Source of the DNA: Anabaena sp. CRKS33 | GTDB taxonomy: Bacteria > Cyanobacteriota > Cyanobacteriia > Cyanobacteriales > Nostocaceae | DNA: 54,288 bases | NCBI GenBank assembly: GCA_001672075.1 | Contig: LJOT01000002.1 | Coordinates: 1-54,288 of the forward strand | Direction of reading: 5' to 3' | Shown: positions 28,587 through 37,253 of the stretch, piece after piece | Layout of the letters: every line of letters starts with the position of its first letter | Position numbering within the stretch: the first letter of the stretch is position 1 | Translations under genes and position numbers: made by a program | The notes under the pieces: generated by a model | The model's input: the letters and a program-made list of their open reading frames with translations, nothing else | Told to the model about the DNA's origin: nothing | Database searches by the model: none

Positions 28587-29651
28587 ATGACAAATAATTT
28601 TGTAACAACAAAGCCATTATTTCCCGCTTTATTCTTAGCAACTGGTTTAAGTATCAGTACAATTTTACCTGTATTCGCAAATTCAACCCAGAGAACGCAA
28701 ATAATTAGTCAAAGTGGGAAAAAAGTTGAAATTACCCTAGTTTCCTACGCAGTCACCAAGGCTGCTTACGGAAAAATTATTCCCGACTTTGTAGCAAAAT
28801 GGAAAAGAGAAAAAGGCCAAGATGTGATCATTCGTGAAAGTTACGGTGGTTCTGGTTCTCAAACCCGTGCTGTCATTGATGGTTTACGTGCAGATGTGGT
28901 AGCATTGGCATTGGCTGGGGACATTAAAAAAATCGAAAAAGCCGGCTTAATTCAACCAGGTTGGGAGAAGCAAGCTCCAAATAATTCCATTGTTACTCGT
29001 TCGGTGGTAGCTTTGGAAACTCGTAACGGTAATCCCAAAAAAATTAATACTTGGAGTGATTTAACTAAACCTGATGTTAAAATTGTCACTGCAAACCCAA
29101 AAACATCTGGTGGTGCTAAATGGAACTTTTTAGCTTTATGGGGTGCTGTGGTGAAAAATGGCGGAAATGAAAGCCAGGCCTTGAAATTTGTTACTAATGT
29201 CTTTAAAAATGTAGTTGTATTACCCAAAGATGCACGAGAATCTAGTGATGCTTTTTACAAAAAAGGTCAGGGTGATGTATTATTAAACTATGAGAACGAA
29301 GTCATTTTGGCTGCACAACAGGGAAAAACAGATATAACTTACACAATTCCCTCAGTAAATATTTCTATAGACGCTCCTGTCGCAGTTGTGGATAAAAATG
29401 TGGATAAACATGGAAATCGTGAAGTTGCTGAAGCTTTTGTTAAGTTCTTATTTACTCCTCAAGCACAGAGGGAATTTACTAAGGTTGGTTTTCGTCCAGT
29501 TGACCCAACTGTATCCAAAGAAGTACAGAATAAATTCCCTAAGATTGTCAAACTATATACTATAGATAGTCTAGGGGGTTGGAATGGTGTCCAGAAGAAG
29601 TTCTTTGAGGATGGTGCTATCTTTGACAAAATTCAAAGTGGACGACGCTAA
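28587..29651 (+). CDS. sbp: Second sulfate-binding protein, soluble type
   Basis: A 354-residue paralogue of the lipoprotein encoded across the divergent promoter region. It has a cleavable signal peptide (FPALFLATGLSISTILPVFA) instead of a lipobox. SYGGSGSQTRAVIDGLRADVV, WNFLALW and AEAFVKFLFTPQAQ match the sulfate-binding family closely. Reading the whole protein, the only sulfur amino acid is the initiator Met. It could serve the same CysT/CysW permease with other affinity or specificity (for example thiosulfate), which is inference. Confidence 0.92.
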   Translation: MTNNFVTTKPLFPALFLATGLSISTILPVFANSTQRTQIISQSGKKVEITLVSYAVTKAAYGKIIPDFVAKWKREKGQDVIIRESYGGSGSQTRAVIDGLRADVVALALAGDIKKIEKAGLIQPGWEKQAPNNSIVTRSVVALETRNGNPKKINTWSDLTKPDVKIVTANPKTSGGAKWNFLALWGAVVKNGGNESQALKFVTNVFKNVVVLPKDARESSDAFYKKGQGDVLLNYENEVILAAQQGKTDITYTIPSVNISIDAPVAVVDKNVDKHGNREVAEAFVKFLFTPQAQREFTKVGFRPVDPTVSKEVQNKFPKIVKLYTIDSLGGWNGVQKKFFEDGAIFDKIQSGRR

Positions 29652-29767
29652 ATATACCAGATTGTAATTTAATTTAATACCGGAATCAAAAAGAGGGGTT
29701 GCTGCGTTTATCCCTCTTCTTGTCCATGTCCTCAAAATCAGCATTCTTGGCAAATATCCAGTTAAAT

Positions 29768-30541
29768 CTAGATATTTTGTAGTGGTAAACCATCCTCAAA
29801 TACTAATAATTCTCCCGGTTGAATTGGTGTCCAAACTTCATTATCCGTAAGTGGTGTAGTGACAATCACAGCAACGCGATCGCTTGGTGTAGTCAATTCA
29901 CTAAAATCTACAGTCATTTCTTCATCAATTAAGTGAGCGGCCGCAAAGGGTGCTTGTCTAATAATGTAACAAAGTTTAGTGGAACAATGGGTAAAAAAGT
30001 GATCTCCGTCTGAGAGTATATAGTTAAAAGATCCACAAGCTGCTATTTCCTTGGTAATTGTCTGTAATGTGTGGTAAAGTTCCTTTAGGGGTGGTTGTCC
30101 TTGGGGAAAATGCGATCGCAAAGTATTGAGGATTAAGCAAAACGCTCTTTCACTGTCAGTAGCACCTACGGGTTGAAAAACACCATTGTTTTCTGGGTAA
30201 AAATCTGGTAAATTGCCATTATGAGCAAATACCCAATATCTTCCCCAAAGTTCTCGACGGAAAGGGTGACAGTTTTCTAGGGCTATTTCCCCTTGAGTAG
30301 CTTTACGAATATGGGCGATAACATGAGTAGAATGAATGGGATACTGACGGATAAACTCAGCAATTGGTGAGGCTATAGAAGCTTCAGCATCTAGAAAAAT
30401 TCGACATCCTTTCCCTTCAAAAAAAGCAATTCCCCAACCGTCGCTATGTTCATCTGTTTTTCCCCCCCGTGCGGAGAATCCTTCAAAGGAAAAGCAAATG
30501 TCTGTGGGTACGTTGCAGTTCATTCCTAGAAGTTGGCACAT
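29768..30541 (-). CDS. Class II glutamine amidotransferase (YafJ-like)
   Basis: A 257-residue stand-alone glutaminase domain. Cys2 in MCQLLGMNCN is the Ntn-type nucleophile exposed after Met removal. DEHSDGWGIAFF and RKATQGEIALENCHPFRRE are typical of the YafJ/EgtC group, and AHNGNLPDF carries the conserved Asn. YafJ-like proteins lack a fused synthase, so the amide acceptor is unknown; EgtC, in ergothioneine synthesis, is a relative. It lies near the sulfur-uptake genes, on the same strand as the flavoprotein upstream (53 bases away). Confidence 0.88.
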   Translation of the reverse strand: MCQLLGMNCNVPTDICFSFEGFSARGGKTDEHSDGWGIAFFEGKGCRIFLDAEASIASPIAEFIRQYPIHSTHVIAHIRKATQGEIALENCHPFRRELWGRYWVFAHNGNLPDFYPENNGVFQPVGATDSERAFCLILNTLRSHFPQGQPPLKELYHTLQTITKEIAACGSFNYILSDGDHFFTHCSTKLCYIIRQAPFAAAHLIDEEMTVDFSELTTPSDRVAVIVTTPLTDNEVWTPIQPGELLVFEDGLPLQNI

Positions 30542-30594
30542 TAGCGTTATGCTTCTGATTGTAAACTAAAGAATAACATTAAAAAAAATTAAAA

Positions 30595-31776
30595 TTAATA
30601 AGCACCAGTTTGGGGAAATTCATCATTCAAAGCCCATTTACCAATTTCCCGCAGTCTATAATCAACCGGATCATGAAGTGTAAAAGTACGCATATTTCGC
30701 CAATAACGATCAAAGCCATATTTTTGACTCGTAGAGGATGCGCCCATAACTTCAAAAATGCGGTTGGTAATGTCTAAACCTACTTTGGTTGCTGCAACTT
30801 TAGCGGTATTCACAGCTATCATACATTCTCCCCTTTGTGTTGGGGTGAGGTTGTGTTCTTTTTCCCAAGCTGCTTGTAGTAATTCTATGGCTTGGTTAAC
30901 TAAGGCCTTTACTCCTTGTAAGTCTACCCACATAGTACCATAGTGGTGAAGAATAAAAGGATCTTTAGTAACACATTCCACCTCTGATGTCAACCAAGGT
31001 TTTTTACGGTTTTGAGTATAATTTTTAGCTGACGCAAAAGCACCCTCAGCAATACCTAAATAAATATTAGCCAGGTTGAGTTGAGTTATACAAGAACGAA
31101 TAGTAGTAAAAATAGAATTTTGATTGTATCTAGCACCAATGATTTCCTGGGGATAAACAATCACATTGTCAAAGTTGATATTACCGCTATCAGTTTGGCG
31201 TTGTCCCATGCTATCCCAATCGATATTAATTTTTACTCCTTGTCTCCGACTGGGAATGACTAAAATAATTAATTCTCCCGTTGTTTGATCAATAGCTGAA
31301 AGTGGTAAAATATCAGAATCAACAGAACCGGAACAAAAGCTTTTACTACCATTAAGTAAAAAATGATTTTCCTGTGCTGTAATAACTGCTCTTTTGTCTC
31401 TAGGGTTAAGAGCATTACACCAAAACCAATTATGATTAACGGTTTCGCTATAGTAATATTGTTTCTGCTCAATTGTACCAAAGATATGGGGAATAACTAC
31501 CCCAATTTGATGATATGAGAAAACATGAGCTAAGGAGCTATCAACTTTAGCAAATTCCCGAACTATTTGGAATGTAGTTATCCAGTTCGCGCCAATTCCT
31601 CCATATTCTTGAGGGATAATCAGCTTGAGTAGGTTACTTTGTCGCAAACTATCCCGTTCTGGTTTTGGTGTACCTCCTTGAGCATCTCTTTCCATAGCAG
31701 TTTGGGCAAATTCCGCTGCTAAAGACTGAGCTAAAATAATGTAATCTTTGGCTTCTAATTCTAAATCATTTCCCAT
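30595..31776 (-). CDS. Acyl-CoA dehydrogenase-fold flavoprotein, SfnB/DszC-like
   Basis: A protein of about 393 residues with the acyl-CoA dehydrogenase fold. It belongs to the branch of flavin-dependent monooxygenases that attack sulfur compounds (SfnB, DszC). QEYGGIGANWITTFQIVREFA, SFCSGSVDSD and IFEVMGASSTSQKYGFDRYWRN are signatures of that branch, and the catalytic Glu of true acyl-CoA dehydrogenases is not evident. With the adjacent sulfate uptake genes it suggests release of sulfur from organosulfur compounds (inference). The ATG giving MGNDLELEAKD is preferred over one three codons earlier. Confidence 0.8.
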   Translation of the reverse strand: MGNDLELEAKDYIILAQSLAAEFAQTAMERDAQGGTPKPERDSLRQSNLLKLIIPQEYGGIGANWITTFQIVREFAKVDSSLAHVFSYHQIGVVIPHIFGTIEQKQYYYSETVNHNWFWCNALNPRDKRAVITAQENHFLLNGSKSFCSGSVDSDILPLSAIDQTTGELIILVIPSRRQGVKINIDWDSMGQRQTDSGNINFDNVIVYPQEIIGARYNQNSIFTTIRSCITQLNLANIYLGIAEGAFASAKNYTQNRKKPWLTSEVECVTKDPFILHHYGTMWVDLQGVKALVNQAIELLQAAWEKEHNLTPTQRGECMIAVNTAKVAATKVGLDITNRIFEVMGASSTSQKYGFDRYWRNMRTFTLHDPVDYRLREIGKWALNDEFPQTGAY

Positions 31777-31805
31777 TAATCTCAAAACCTACTTATCAAA
31801 AATCT

Positions 31806-32051
31806 TTATTCAATTTCTAACTGTTTTTTAGCCTGTTTTAATTGTTTCCACAAACTATGAATTTGTTTGTAAGCCTCCTGTGGAGATATTTTACCACCTG
31901 TTTGTAAATTACAAATATAATTTACCCGTTGAGCAAATTCTTGGAGATTAGCATTAAAAACTAAATATTCCGGTTTAAACTGACCGTAATAGGAACTGCG
32001 AGGGTAAAGAAAATCACATATCTCAGAGAGTAAATCAGATTCTTGTCTCAT
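31806..32051 (-). CDS. Small conserved hypothetical protein
   Basis: A protein of about 81 residues (MRQESDLLSEICDFLYPRSS...), helical, with the segment SPQEAYKQIHSLWKQLKQAKKQL at the end. An upstream ATG (32099) would add 16 residues that look unlike coding sequence. Its 3' end is 20 bases from the flavoprotein gene on the same strand, so it may be the first gene of a short operon. The family is a cyanobacterial protein of unknown role as far as I can tell. Confidence 0.65.
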   Translation of the reverse strand: MRQESDLLSEICDFLYPRSSYYGQFKPEYLVFNANLQEFAQRVNYICNLQTGGKISPQEAYKQIHSLWKQLKQAKKQLEIE

Positions 32052-32099
32052 GATTCGATTATCAGTATTGGTGATTAGACAGAGATACAAACTTGACAT

Positions 32100-32457
32100 T
32101 TTACGGGCTTTGGGTTGTAAAGACCGATAACCCGATAGAGATAGAGTAGTTTTAAAATTTATCCTACGAGCATTACATATTTTTCTGAATTAGGCAAGAC
32201 ATTTTTAGAGAATTGCTTTAAAAAAGATTATTACATATTTTTCTCAATTAGGTAAGAGGTTTTGAGTTCATTTTCTGAATTTATGGGAGATTTGAGAAGT
32301 AGTTTCCAAGATTTATTTGCAGATTATTACATATAATTCTCAATTAGGCAAGAGGTTTTGAGTTAATTTTTCTTAATTTCTGGGAAAATTGAGAAACTTG
32401 TTAGAGTTGGTTAGGGTAGGACAAGAAAAATAACAAATAATAGCAAATAATAGGTTT
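32100..32457. other. Gene-free stretch with three related repeats upstream of msrB
   Basis: Copies of a motif starting ATTACATAT and containing CAATTAGGYAAGAG begin at 32172, 32230 and 32326. The second and third continue in parallel for about 70 bases, through GGTTTTGAGTT, to a GAGAA. No coding frame. See the finding for this region. Confidence 0.75.
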
Positions 32458-32952
32458 ATGGACAAACGTTATTTTTTGCAAATGGGTGCCGTATTAGTCG
32501 GTACAGCCTTTTTTTCCCGTTATATCAATTGGAGTTCAGAAACAATGGCACTTTCTAATACAGAGTTTGCAGTGACTAAGACTGAAGAAGAGTGGAAGAG
32601 TATCCTGACACCAGAACAGTTTCGGGTGTTGCGGAAACATGGTACAGAACCATCTCATACCAGTCCCCTGGATAAGCAATATGAACCTGGTACTTATGTC
32701 TGCGCTGGTTGTGGACAAGCTTTGTTTACTTCAGAGACTAAATTTAATAGTGGTACTGGTTGGCCGAGCTTTTTTAAGCCAATTGAGGGAGCAATTGCTA
32801 CGACTACAGACAGGTCATTTTTTATGACCAGAACTGAGGTGCATTGCAGTAATTGTGGTGGACATTTAGGCCATGTATTCAATGATGGTCCCAAACCAAC
32901 CGGCTTGCGCTACTGTATGAATGGCGTATCATTACAGTTTATACCTGCGTAG
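32458..32952 (+). CDS. msrB: Peptide-methionine (R)-S-oxide reductase MsrB, exported
   Basis: A 164-residue enzyme that reduces the R-epimer of methionine sulfoxide in proteins. The catalytic Cys is C153 (GLRYCMNG). Four zinc-binding cysteines are C82 and C85 (VCAGCGQALF) and C130 and C133 (HCSNCGGHLGHVF), and GTGWPSF is the substrate loop. The N-terminus (KRYFLQMGAVLVGTAFF) looks like a membrane anchor or secretion signal, so this form probably acts outside the cytoplasm. The Cys usual at the recycling position is replaced by Thr/Ser around STGTGW, so resolving may involve another route. Confidence 0.92.
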   Translation: MDKRYFLQMGAVLVGTAFFSRYINWSSETMALSNTEFAVTKTEEEWKSILTPEQFRVLRKHGTEPSHTSPLDKQYEPGTYVCAGCGQALFTSETKFNSGTGWPSFFKPIEGAIATTTDRSFFMTRTEVHCSNCGGHLGHVFNDGPKPTGLRYCMNGVSLQFIPA

Positions 32953-33083
32953 GTTAGGAATTGTCGCAAGGGGTAATTTCATAGATAAAACCCCTTGTGT
33001 GATTCTATCAAAAGCAGGAAATTATAATATAGCAGGTAGTATTTAGATGAAATTCTTGAACCGAAATCAGTAAGGATTAAATA

Positions 33084-33422
33084 ATGCAAGTTCTCAAAAG
33101 ATCAATCAAGCCAGAAAGCTATATATCATTTCTGTACACCTACCAAACTACTTGGGGAACTGCTGGTGATATTTGTTTAGTTCGTGAAACCGTAGCTAAA
33201 TCCAGCGGGGCGAAATTTGTAGGCCGGAGAATCCAATTAGCTATTCCCAAGGGAATGGAACGTGATTACGTAGTGAATATTCCGGTCATAAAAATTGCAG
33301 GTCATGTGGGTGAGGGACATCCTAAAGACCCGCATTCGGAATGGGAGGCTTATGATGGTATAGATCCAGAATTAGCAACTACTGTTTTGAAAATTTGGGG
33401 TTTTAAATTGGTTGAATTGTAG
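33084..33422 (+). CDS. Hypothetical protein, 112 residues
   Basis: A soluble protein of unknown family. It is rich in beta-type sequence (FVGRRIQLAIPKGMERDYVV, IPVIKIAGHVGEGHPKD) and ends KIWGFKLVEL. A ribosome-binding site (AAGGA) precedes the ATG by about 7 bases. It stands alone between msrB and an oppositely oriented unknown gene. Codon use matches the neighbours, so it is likely real. No function proposed. Confidence 0.65.
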   Translation: MQVLKRSIKPESYISFLYTYQTTWGTAGDICLVRETVAKSSGAKFVGRRIQLAIPKGMERDYVVNIPVIKIAGHVGEGHPKDPHSEWEAYDGIDPELATTVLKIWGFKLVEL

Positions 33423-33574
33423 GGGGTTTTAGCTTAAACATTGTCATGTTTGAGCTTAACTTACTGGATTTCCGTGTATTATCTGAATTTTCCCATCAGA
33501 ATAAAACCCAATCAAAATATGATTTAAAGTTTCTCCATTTTAATTTAAAACATCCTCAAAAAAATGAAAATGGA

Positions 33575-33901
33575 TTATTCCCAAGTAGCTACATTTCGTA
33601 AAATATCGGGAATTTCACCCTGTGATAAAGGAAACTCTAAAATTGTTTCTCGATAACCTAAATATCCTGATTCAGTAAAAGATAAAAGCATTCTTTCTAG
33701 TGCAACCCAAACTTCTGATTCGTATTCCCAATCATGATAACGTTTAGCACGGCCAGCAATGGAACGTAAAGCCCAAAAGTAGGAATTTCTAACTACCGAA
33801 CCGCCTTTTTTAAATTCTGGTACATCTTCCTTATGAATAAATAAAATGTTATTTTCAATTCTGGATCTCATAAATAAAATAGAATATAGATAAGGCCACA
33901 C
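33575..33901 (-). CDS. Hypothetical protein, about 100-108 residues
   Basis: A small protein of unknown family with the segments GGSVVRNSYFWALRSIAGRAKR and LSQGEIPDILRNVATWE. It may start at the ATG of MWPYLYSILFMRSR (33901) or at MRSRIENNI (33871); the latter removes a hydrophobic start without an obvious role. It is downstream of and on the same strand as the 602-residue repeat gene, 75 bases away, so the two may be co-expressed. Confidence 0.6.
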   Translation of the reverse strand: MWPYLYSILFMRSRIENNILFIHKEDVPEFKKGGSVVRNSYFWALRSIAGRAKRYHDWEYESEVWVALERMLLSFTESGYLGYRETILEFPLSQGEIPDILRNVATWE

Positions 33902-33976
33902 TGTGGTATTATCATAAACTAAAATGCACCTAATTTACATATTTGGGCGGGCAGGGATACCCACCCCACAAGAATG

Positions 33977-35785
33977 TTATTTTTTATCTTGCTGTTTTTT
34001 CAGATAATCTTTAGCCCAAGCATAAAGGTATGAGTCTTTTTTCAAAAGATAATTAACTAACTCCTGACGCTGTTTTTGATCTTTTGTCTTGTTTAAAACT
34101 GACTTAATTTCTGAATCCATATCTAAAGGTTTAGCACCATGTTTAATTGCTTCATTAAACCACTTATCACCTTCAAAATATTTACCTTGTTGATAACAAA
34201 TAGCTCCCATTAATGTATAGGGATGATGACTATCTGCTTGATATTTAATTGCTTGAAGAGCGCAAATTTCTGCATCATCTAATTTATAACAATCTCTAAA
34301 CGCTCCACCTCTAGTAGTTAATAAAGCAGACTTGAGTTTATTATCTTTAATGCTGTTGAGTGGTAAATTATCTGTTAACTCTAATGCTGATTTTGATCTA
34401 TCAGCTTTACGTAAATGGCTACTAGCATTTACTAAATTCCATCTATTACCAGTGCGTTTAAATTCCTGTTGATAAAAATTAGCTTCAATACCGTGGTATT
34501 TATTCCAGATTCTATCATAAAAAAGCTCATTTTCTTGTAACCAACCAACATCTTTAGGTTCTATTCTCTCATCTTTTTCTAATTTTTGTAAAATGAGATA
34601 TAAAGGACTATTTGGTGATTGATCTTGATAATTTGAAACAGCATATTTTGACTTTAAAATAGAAAATAGTCGTTTTTGAACTAAACTGATAATATCTTCC
34701 CGTCCATTATTTTTTAACCATTCAATTTCCGAATCAGTTAATAATCCATTCTCTTCAATTTTAGATTTTAAATGATTAATGTATTTATCATTAGCTAATT
34801 TGATGGTTTCCAGTAATTTACGCTTTTTCAGGAAATTAACATCTTGTCCTCCTAAAGAATTACCTGAATCAATATTTTTCAGAACTTTATAAAGATGAGA
34901 TTTGGGAGATAAATCTTCATATTCTGTGGCTTGATACTTAATCTTCAAAGCTGCAAATTCTTTTGTTTTTTCCTTTTCTTCAGCAATAGTAATAGTTTCA
35001 ATAAGTTCCTGTTCTTTTAACCAAGTAAGTTCGGTATCAATTAAATTTTCTTCTGCTTCTAATTTTTGCAAAATTGGATATAATGGAGTTGATAAAGATC
35101 CACTTTTATATTTAGTCGCTTGATATTTTTCTTTTAATTTAATAAACTCATTTCTTCTTGTTGCTTCTTGTTGTTTAACAAATTCTAAGGTTTCTGAAAG
35201 TTCCTGTTCTATTAACCATTTATATTCTAACTCAGTTAAACGTTCTGAGATATCTATTTTTTTGAGAATAGGATAAAGTGGACTATCAGAATGAGAATCT
35301 TGATATTTATTAGCGTTATACTTAGATTTTAAACTAATAAATTTTTGATTTTCAATAGCAATTGAATTTACTTTTTTAAACCCATTTGAGATTAACCAAT
35401 TAAATTCTTTTTCAGTGAGAAAATTACCTGAATCTACTTTACAAAGTATAAAATATAAAGGACTGACAGTCCAAGAAATATGATCATTATTAACTTGATA
35501 TTTTGACTTAATTTTTGTAAATTCAACACCCAAATCTACCCTATCTTTAATTCTTTGCTGCTGTTCAGTTCTAATAAATTGAACCGTTGCTAAAAGGTTT
35601 TCTTTTTGCAGCCAAATATATTCTAAATCCAGAATTTCAATTCCTAAATCTGCTTTTCTGAGAATGAAATAAAGTGGACTATTAGGAGAAAAATCTTCAT
35701 AGTTATTAGCTTGATACTTATCTTTTAAAGCAGTAAAGTGTTTAACGCGATTTTGGTAGTTTTGGTCTGTATTAATGGTAGTCAT
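33977..35785 (-). CDS. Large protein built of an unfamiliar ~60-residue repeat, TPR-like C-terminus
   Basis: A 602-residue soluble protein with no signal or membrane helix. From about residue 18 to 420 it carries six copies, plus one half copy, of a unit of about 60 residues. The consensus is KYxAxxYxDxSPxSPLYxILxKxDxGxxLxxxExxWLxxxxLxE, followed by a variable helix. The first copy has QANNYEDFSPNSPLY, and the last has AVSNYQDQSPNSPLY. After the array comes a tetratricopeptide-like region (LMGAICYQQGKYFEGDKWFNEAIKHG near 520-545) and a Lys-rich end. I do not recognise the repeat as a named domain. It resembles a protein-binding scaffold. It sits one gene away from the aroC-glgA defence region. 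Confidence 0.75.
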   Translation of the reverse strand: MTTINTDQNYQNRVKHFTALKDKYQANNYEDFSPNSPLYFILRKADLGIEILDLEYIWLQKENLLATVQFIRTEQQQRIKDRVDLGVEFTKIKSKYQVNNDHISWTVSPLYFILCKVDSGNFLTEKEFNWLISNGFKKVNSIAIENQKFISLKSKYNANKYQDSHSDSPLYPILKKIDISERLTELEYKWLIEQELSETLEFVKQQEATRRNEFIKLKEKYQATKYKSGSLSTPLYPILQKLEAEENLIDTELTWLKEQELIETITIAEEKEKTKEFAALKIKYQATEYEDLSPKSHLYKVLKNIDSGNSLGGQDVNFLKKRKLLETIKLANDKYINHLKSKIEENGLLTDSEIEWLKNNGREDIISLVQKRLFSILKSKYAVSNYQDQSPNSPLYLILQKLEKDERIEPKDVGWLQENELFYDRIWNKYHGIEANFYQQEFKRTGNRWNLVNASSHLRKADRSKSALELTDNLPLNSIKDNKLKSALLTTRGGAFRDCYKLDDAEICALQAIKYQADSHHPYTLMGAICYQQGKYFEGDKWFNEAIKHGAKPLDMDSEIKSVLNKTKDQKQRQELVNYLLKKDSYLYAWAKDYLKKQQDKK

Positions 35786-35837
35786 AAGAAATATTGATGC
35801 AGTTAGACTTGATTGAGTATTACTATATCAAGCAAAA

Positions 35838-35860
35838 GGGGTATTCCAAATTAACACCCC
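35838..35860 (-). terminator. Terminator of aroC
   Basis: Read on the minus strand, GGGGT and ACCCC form a stem around a 13-base loop and are followed by TTTTG. It begins 28 bases past the aroC stop. An almost identical structure follows glgA (41880-41902). Confidence 0.6.
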
Positions 35861-35888
35861 ATCAGAATTTAGGATCTATTACAATACT

Positions 35889-36977
35889 TTACAATACTTT
35901 ACATTGTCCATAATGACGTAAGAGATGATCACATAAAACCAAGGCCACCATAGCATCAACCATAGGTACAGCGCGAGGTAAAACACAAGGATCATGTCTA
36001 CCTTTTCCTGCTAAAACTGTTTCTTCACCTTCTTTTGTGACGGTTTTTTGTTCTTTTCTAATAGTGGCTGTTGGTTTAAAAGCCACTCTGATAATGATAT
36101 TTTCGCCATTAGAAATTCCCCCTTGAATCCCTCCAGAACGATTAGTTACTGTTCTAATTTCCCCATTTTCATCAATATAAAATTCGTCGTTATGTTCAAA
36201 ACCTGTTAACAAAGTTCCGTCAAAACCTGAACCGATTTCAAAACCTTTACTAGCAGGAAGTGACATGACTGCTTTTGCTAAATCTGCTTCTAATTTATCA
36301 AAAACTGGTTCTCCTAAACCCTTGGGAACATTTCGCACCACACATTCAACCACACCACCAATAGAATTACCATCTCGACCGGTTTGTTCTATTAATGAAA
36401 TCATGGTATTAGCAATTTCTCTATCTGGACAACGGACAATATTGCTTTCTACGTCTGCTAAAGTGACTGTATTCGTATCTATTACACCTTGTAAATCTTT
36501 AATGCGCTTGACATAGGCGATAACTTCTACATTTGCAACTTGATGTAAAATCTTTTTAGCGATCGCACCAGCAGCCACTCTACCTATTGTCTCACGGGCT
36601 GACGACCTGCCGCCACCTTGCCAATTTCTCAAGCCATATTTAGCATCATAGGTAGCATCTGCATGAGAAGGGCGGTATTTTTGCGCCATTTCATCGTAGT
36701 CTTGGGAACGGGTATCTTTATTTCTGACTAAGATAGCTATGGGTGTTCCCAGCGTTTTCCCTTCAAACACCCCAGATAATATCTCACAGGTGTCTGCTTC
36801 TTTGCGGGGGGTGGTGATTTTACTTTGTCCTGGCCGTCTTCTATCGAGTTCAAATTGAATTTCCTCTGGGGAAATTTCCAGTTGTGGGGGACAACCATCA
36901 ATTATAACGCCCACACCGCCGCCGTGAGATTCGCCAAAAGTCGTAATTCGGAAAAGATGACCAAAAGTGTTACCCAT
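35889..36977 (-). CDS. aroC: Chorismate synthase
   Basis: A 362-residue FMN-dependent enzyme that makes chorismate from EPSP, the last shared step of aromatic amino-acid, quinone and folate synthesis. Signatures: [17 protein letters not shown] at the start, [21 protein letters not shown] near 125 and [12 protein letters not shown] near 280, all for FMN/EPSP binding. The length is typical. Its upstream side is the left border of the defence-gene region. Confidence 0.96.
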   Translation of the reverse strand: MGNTFGHLFRITTFGESHGGGVGVIIDGCPPQLEISPEEIQFELDRRRPGQSKITTPRKEADTCEILSGVFEGKTLGTPIAILVRNKDTRSQDYDEMAQKYRPSHADATYDAKYGLRNWQGGGRSSARETIGRVAAGAIAKKILHQVANVEVIAYVKRIKDLQGVIDTNTVTLADVESNIVRCPDREIANTMISLIEQTGRDGNSIGGVVECVVRNVPKGLGEPVFDKLEADLAKAVMSLPASKGFEIGSGFDGTLLTGFEHNDEFYIDENGEIRTVTNRSGGIQGGISNGENIIIRVAFKPTATIRKEQKTVTKEGEETVLAGKGRHDPCVLPRAVPMVDAMVALVLCDHLLRHYGQCKVL

Positions 36978-37066
36978 GATATTGAGGAAATACAGACCGG
37001 AATCTGTATTTTACATGGTGTTGGAGATTTTAAGGCATTCTGTTGGTTATTCAGCAATGTTTTTTG

Positions 37067-37106
37067 TCTGAATCAGGATGTCCAGGATTTAAGGACTTTC
37101 AGGATG
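37067..37106. repeat. Intergenic repeat (CAGGATGTCCAGGATTT), inverted copy at the left border
   Basis: A 40-base segment whose core AATCAGGATGTCCAGGATTT is the reverse complement of the repeats at 39941-39981 and 41769-41809. It lies between aroC and the hicB fragment and so marks the left edge of the accessory region. Confidence 0.8.
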
Positions 37107-37120
37107 AGTTTGATTATTTA

Positions 37121-37252
37121 TCAAATAAAAATTGGTATAAATTCACTTCTGTCTTGCAAAACTTCAATGTAGAGAGATATTGCTTCTTCAATATTAGCTA
37201 AAGCTTCCTCACGGGTTTTACCCTGACTGATACAAAATGTTGATATCCTATA
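37121..37252 (-). pseudogene. HicB antitoxin fragment
   Basis: On the minus strand a frame ending with TGA (37123-37121) reads STFCISQGKTREEALANIEEA followed by ISLYIEVLQD, the C-terminal half of a HicB-type antitoxin (compare SEGESLAAVQANIKEAVELY in the gene at 39615). The N-terminal half, with the GYYAYCPELPGC part, is missing. The frame runs back into the end of the DUF4435 gene without a start codon, so it is a remnant. Confidence 0.75.
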
Positions 37253-37253
37253 T

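Noticed and set aside
32458-32540. Twin-arginine signal on MsrB
   Set aside because: The N-terminus has KRYFLQMG but no RR pair, so a Tat signal is not supported; an anchor or Sec-type signal is more likely.
33127-33300. Possible link of the 112-residue protein to MsrB redox chemistry
   Set aside because: Only adjacency supports it; the gene has its own ribosome-binding site, and the 131-base gap argues against an operon.
36825-37172. 115-codon frame crossing the aroC start on the + strand
   Set aside because: First half is antisense to aroC and the rest covers an intergenic repeat and hicB fragment; no protein-like features.
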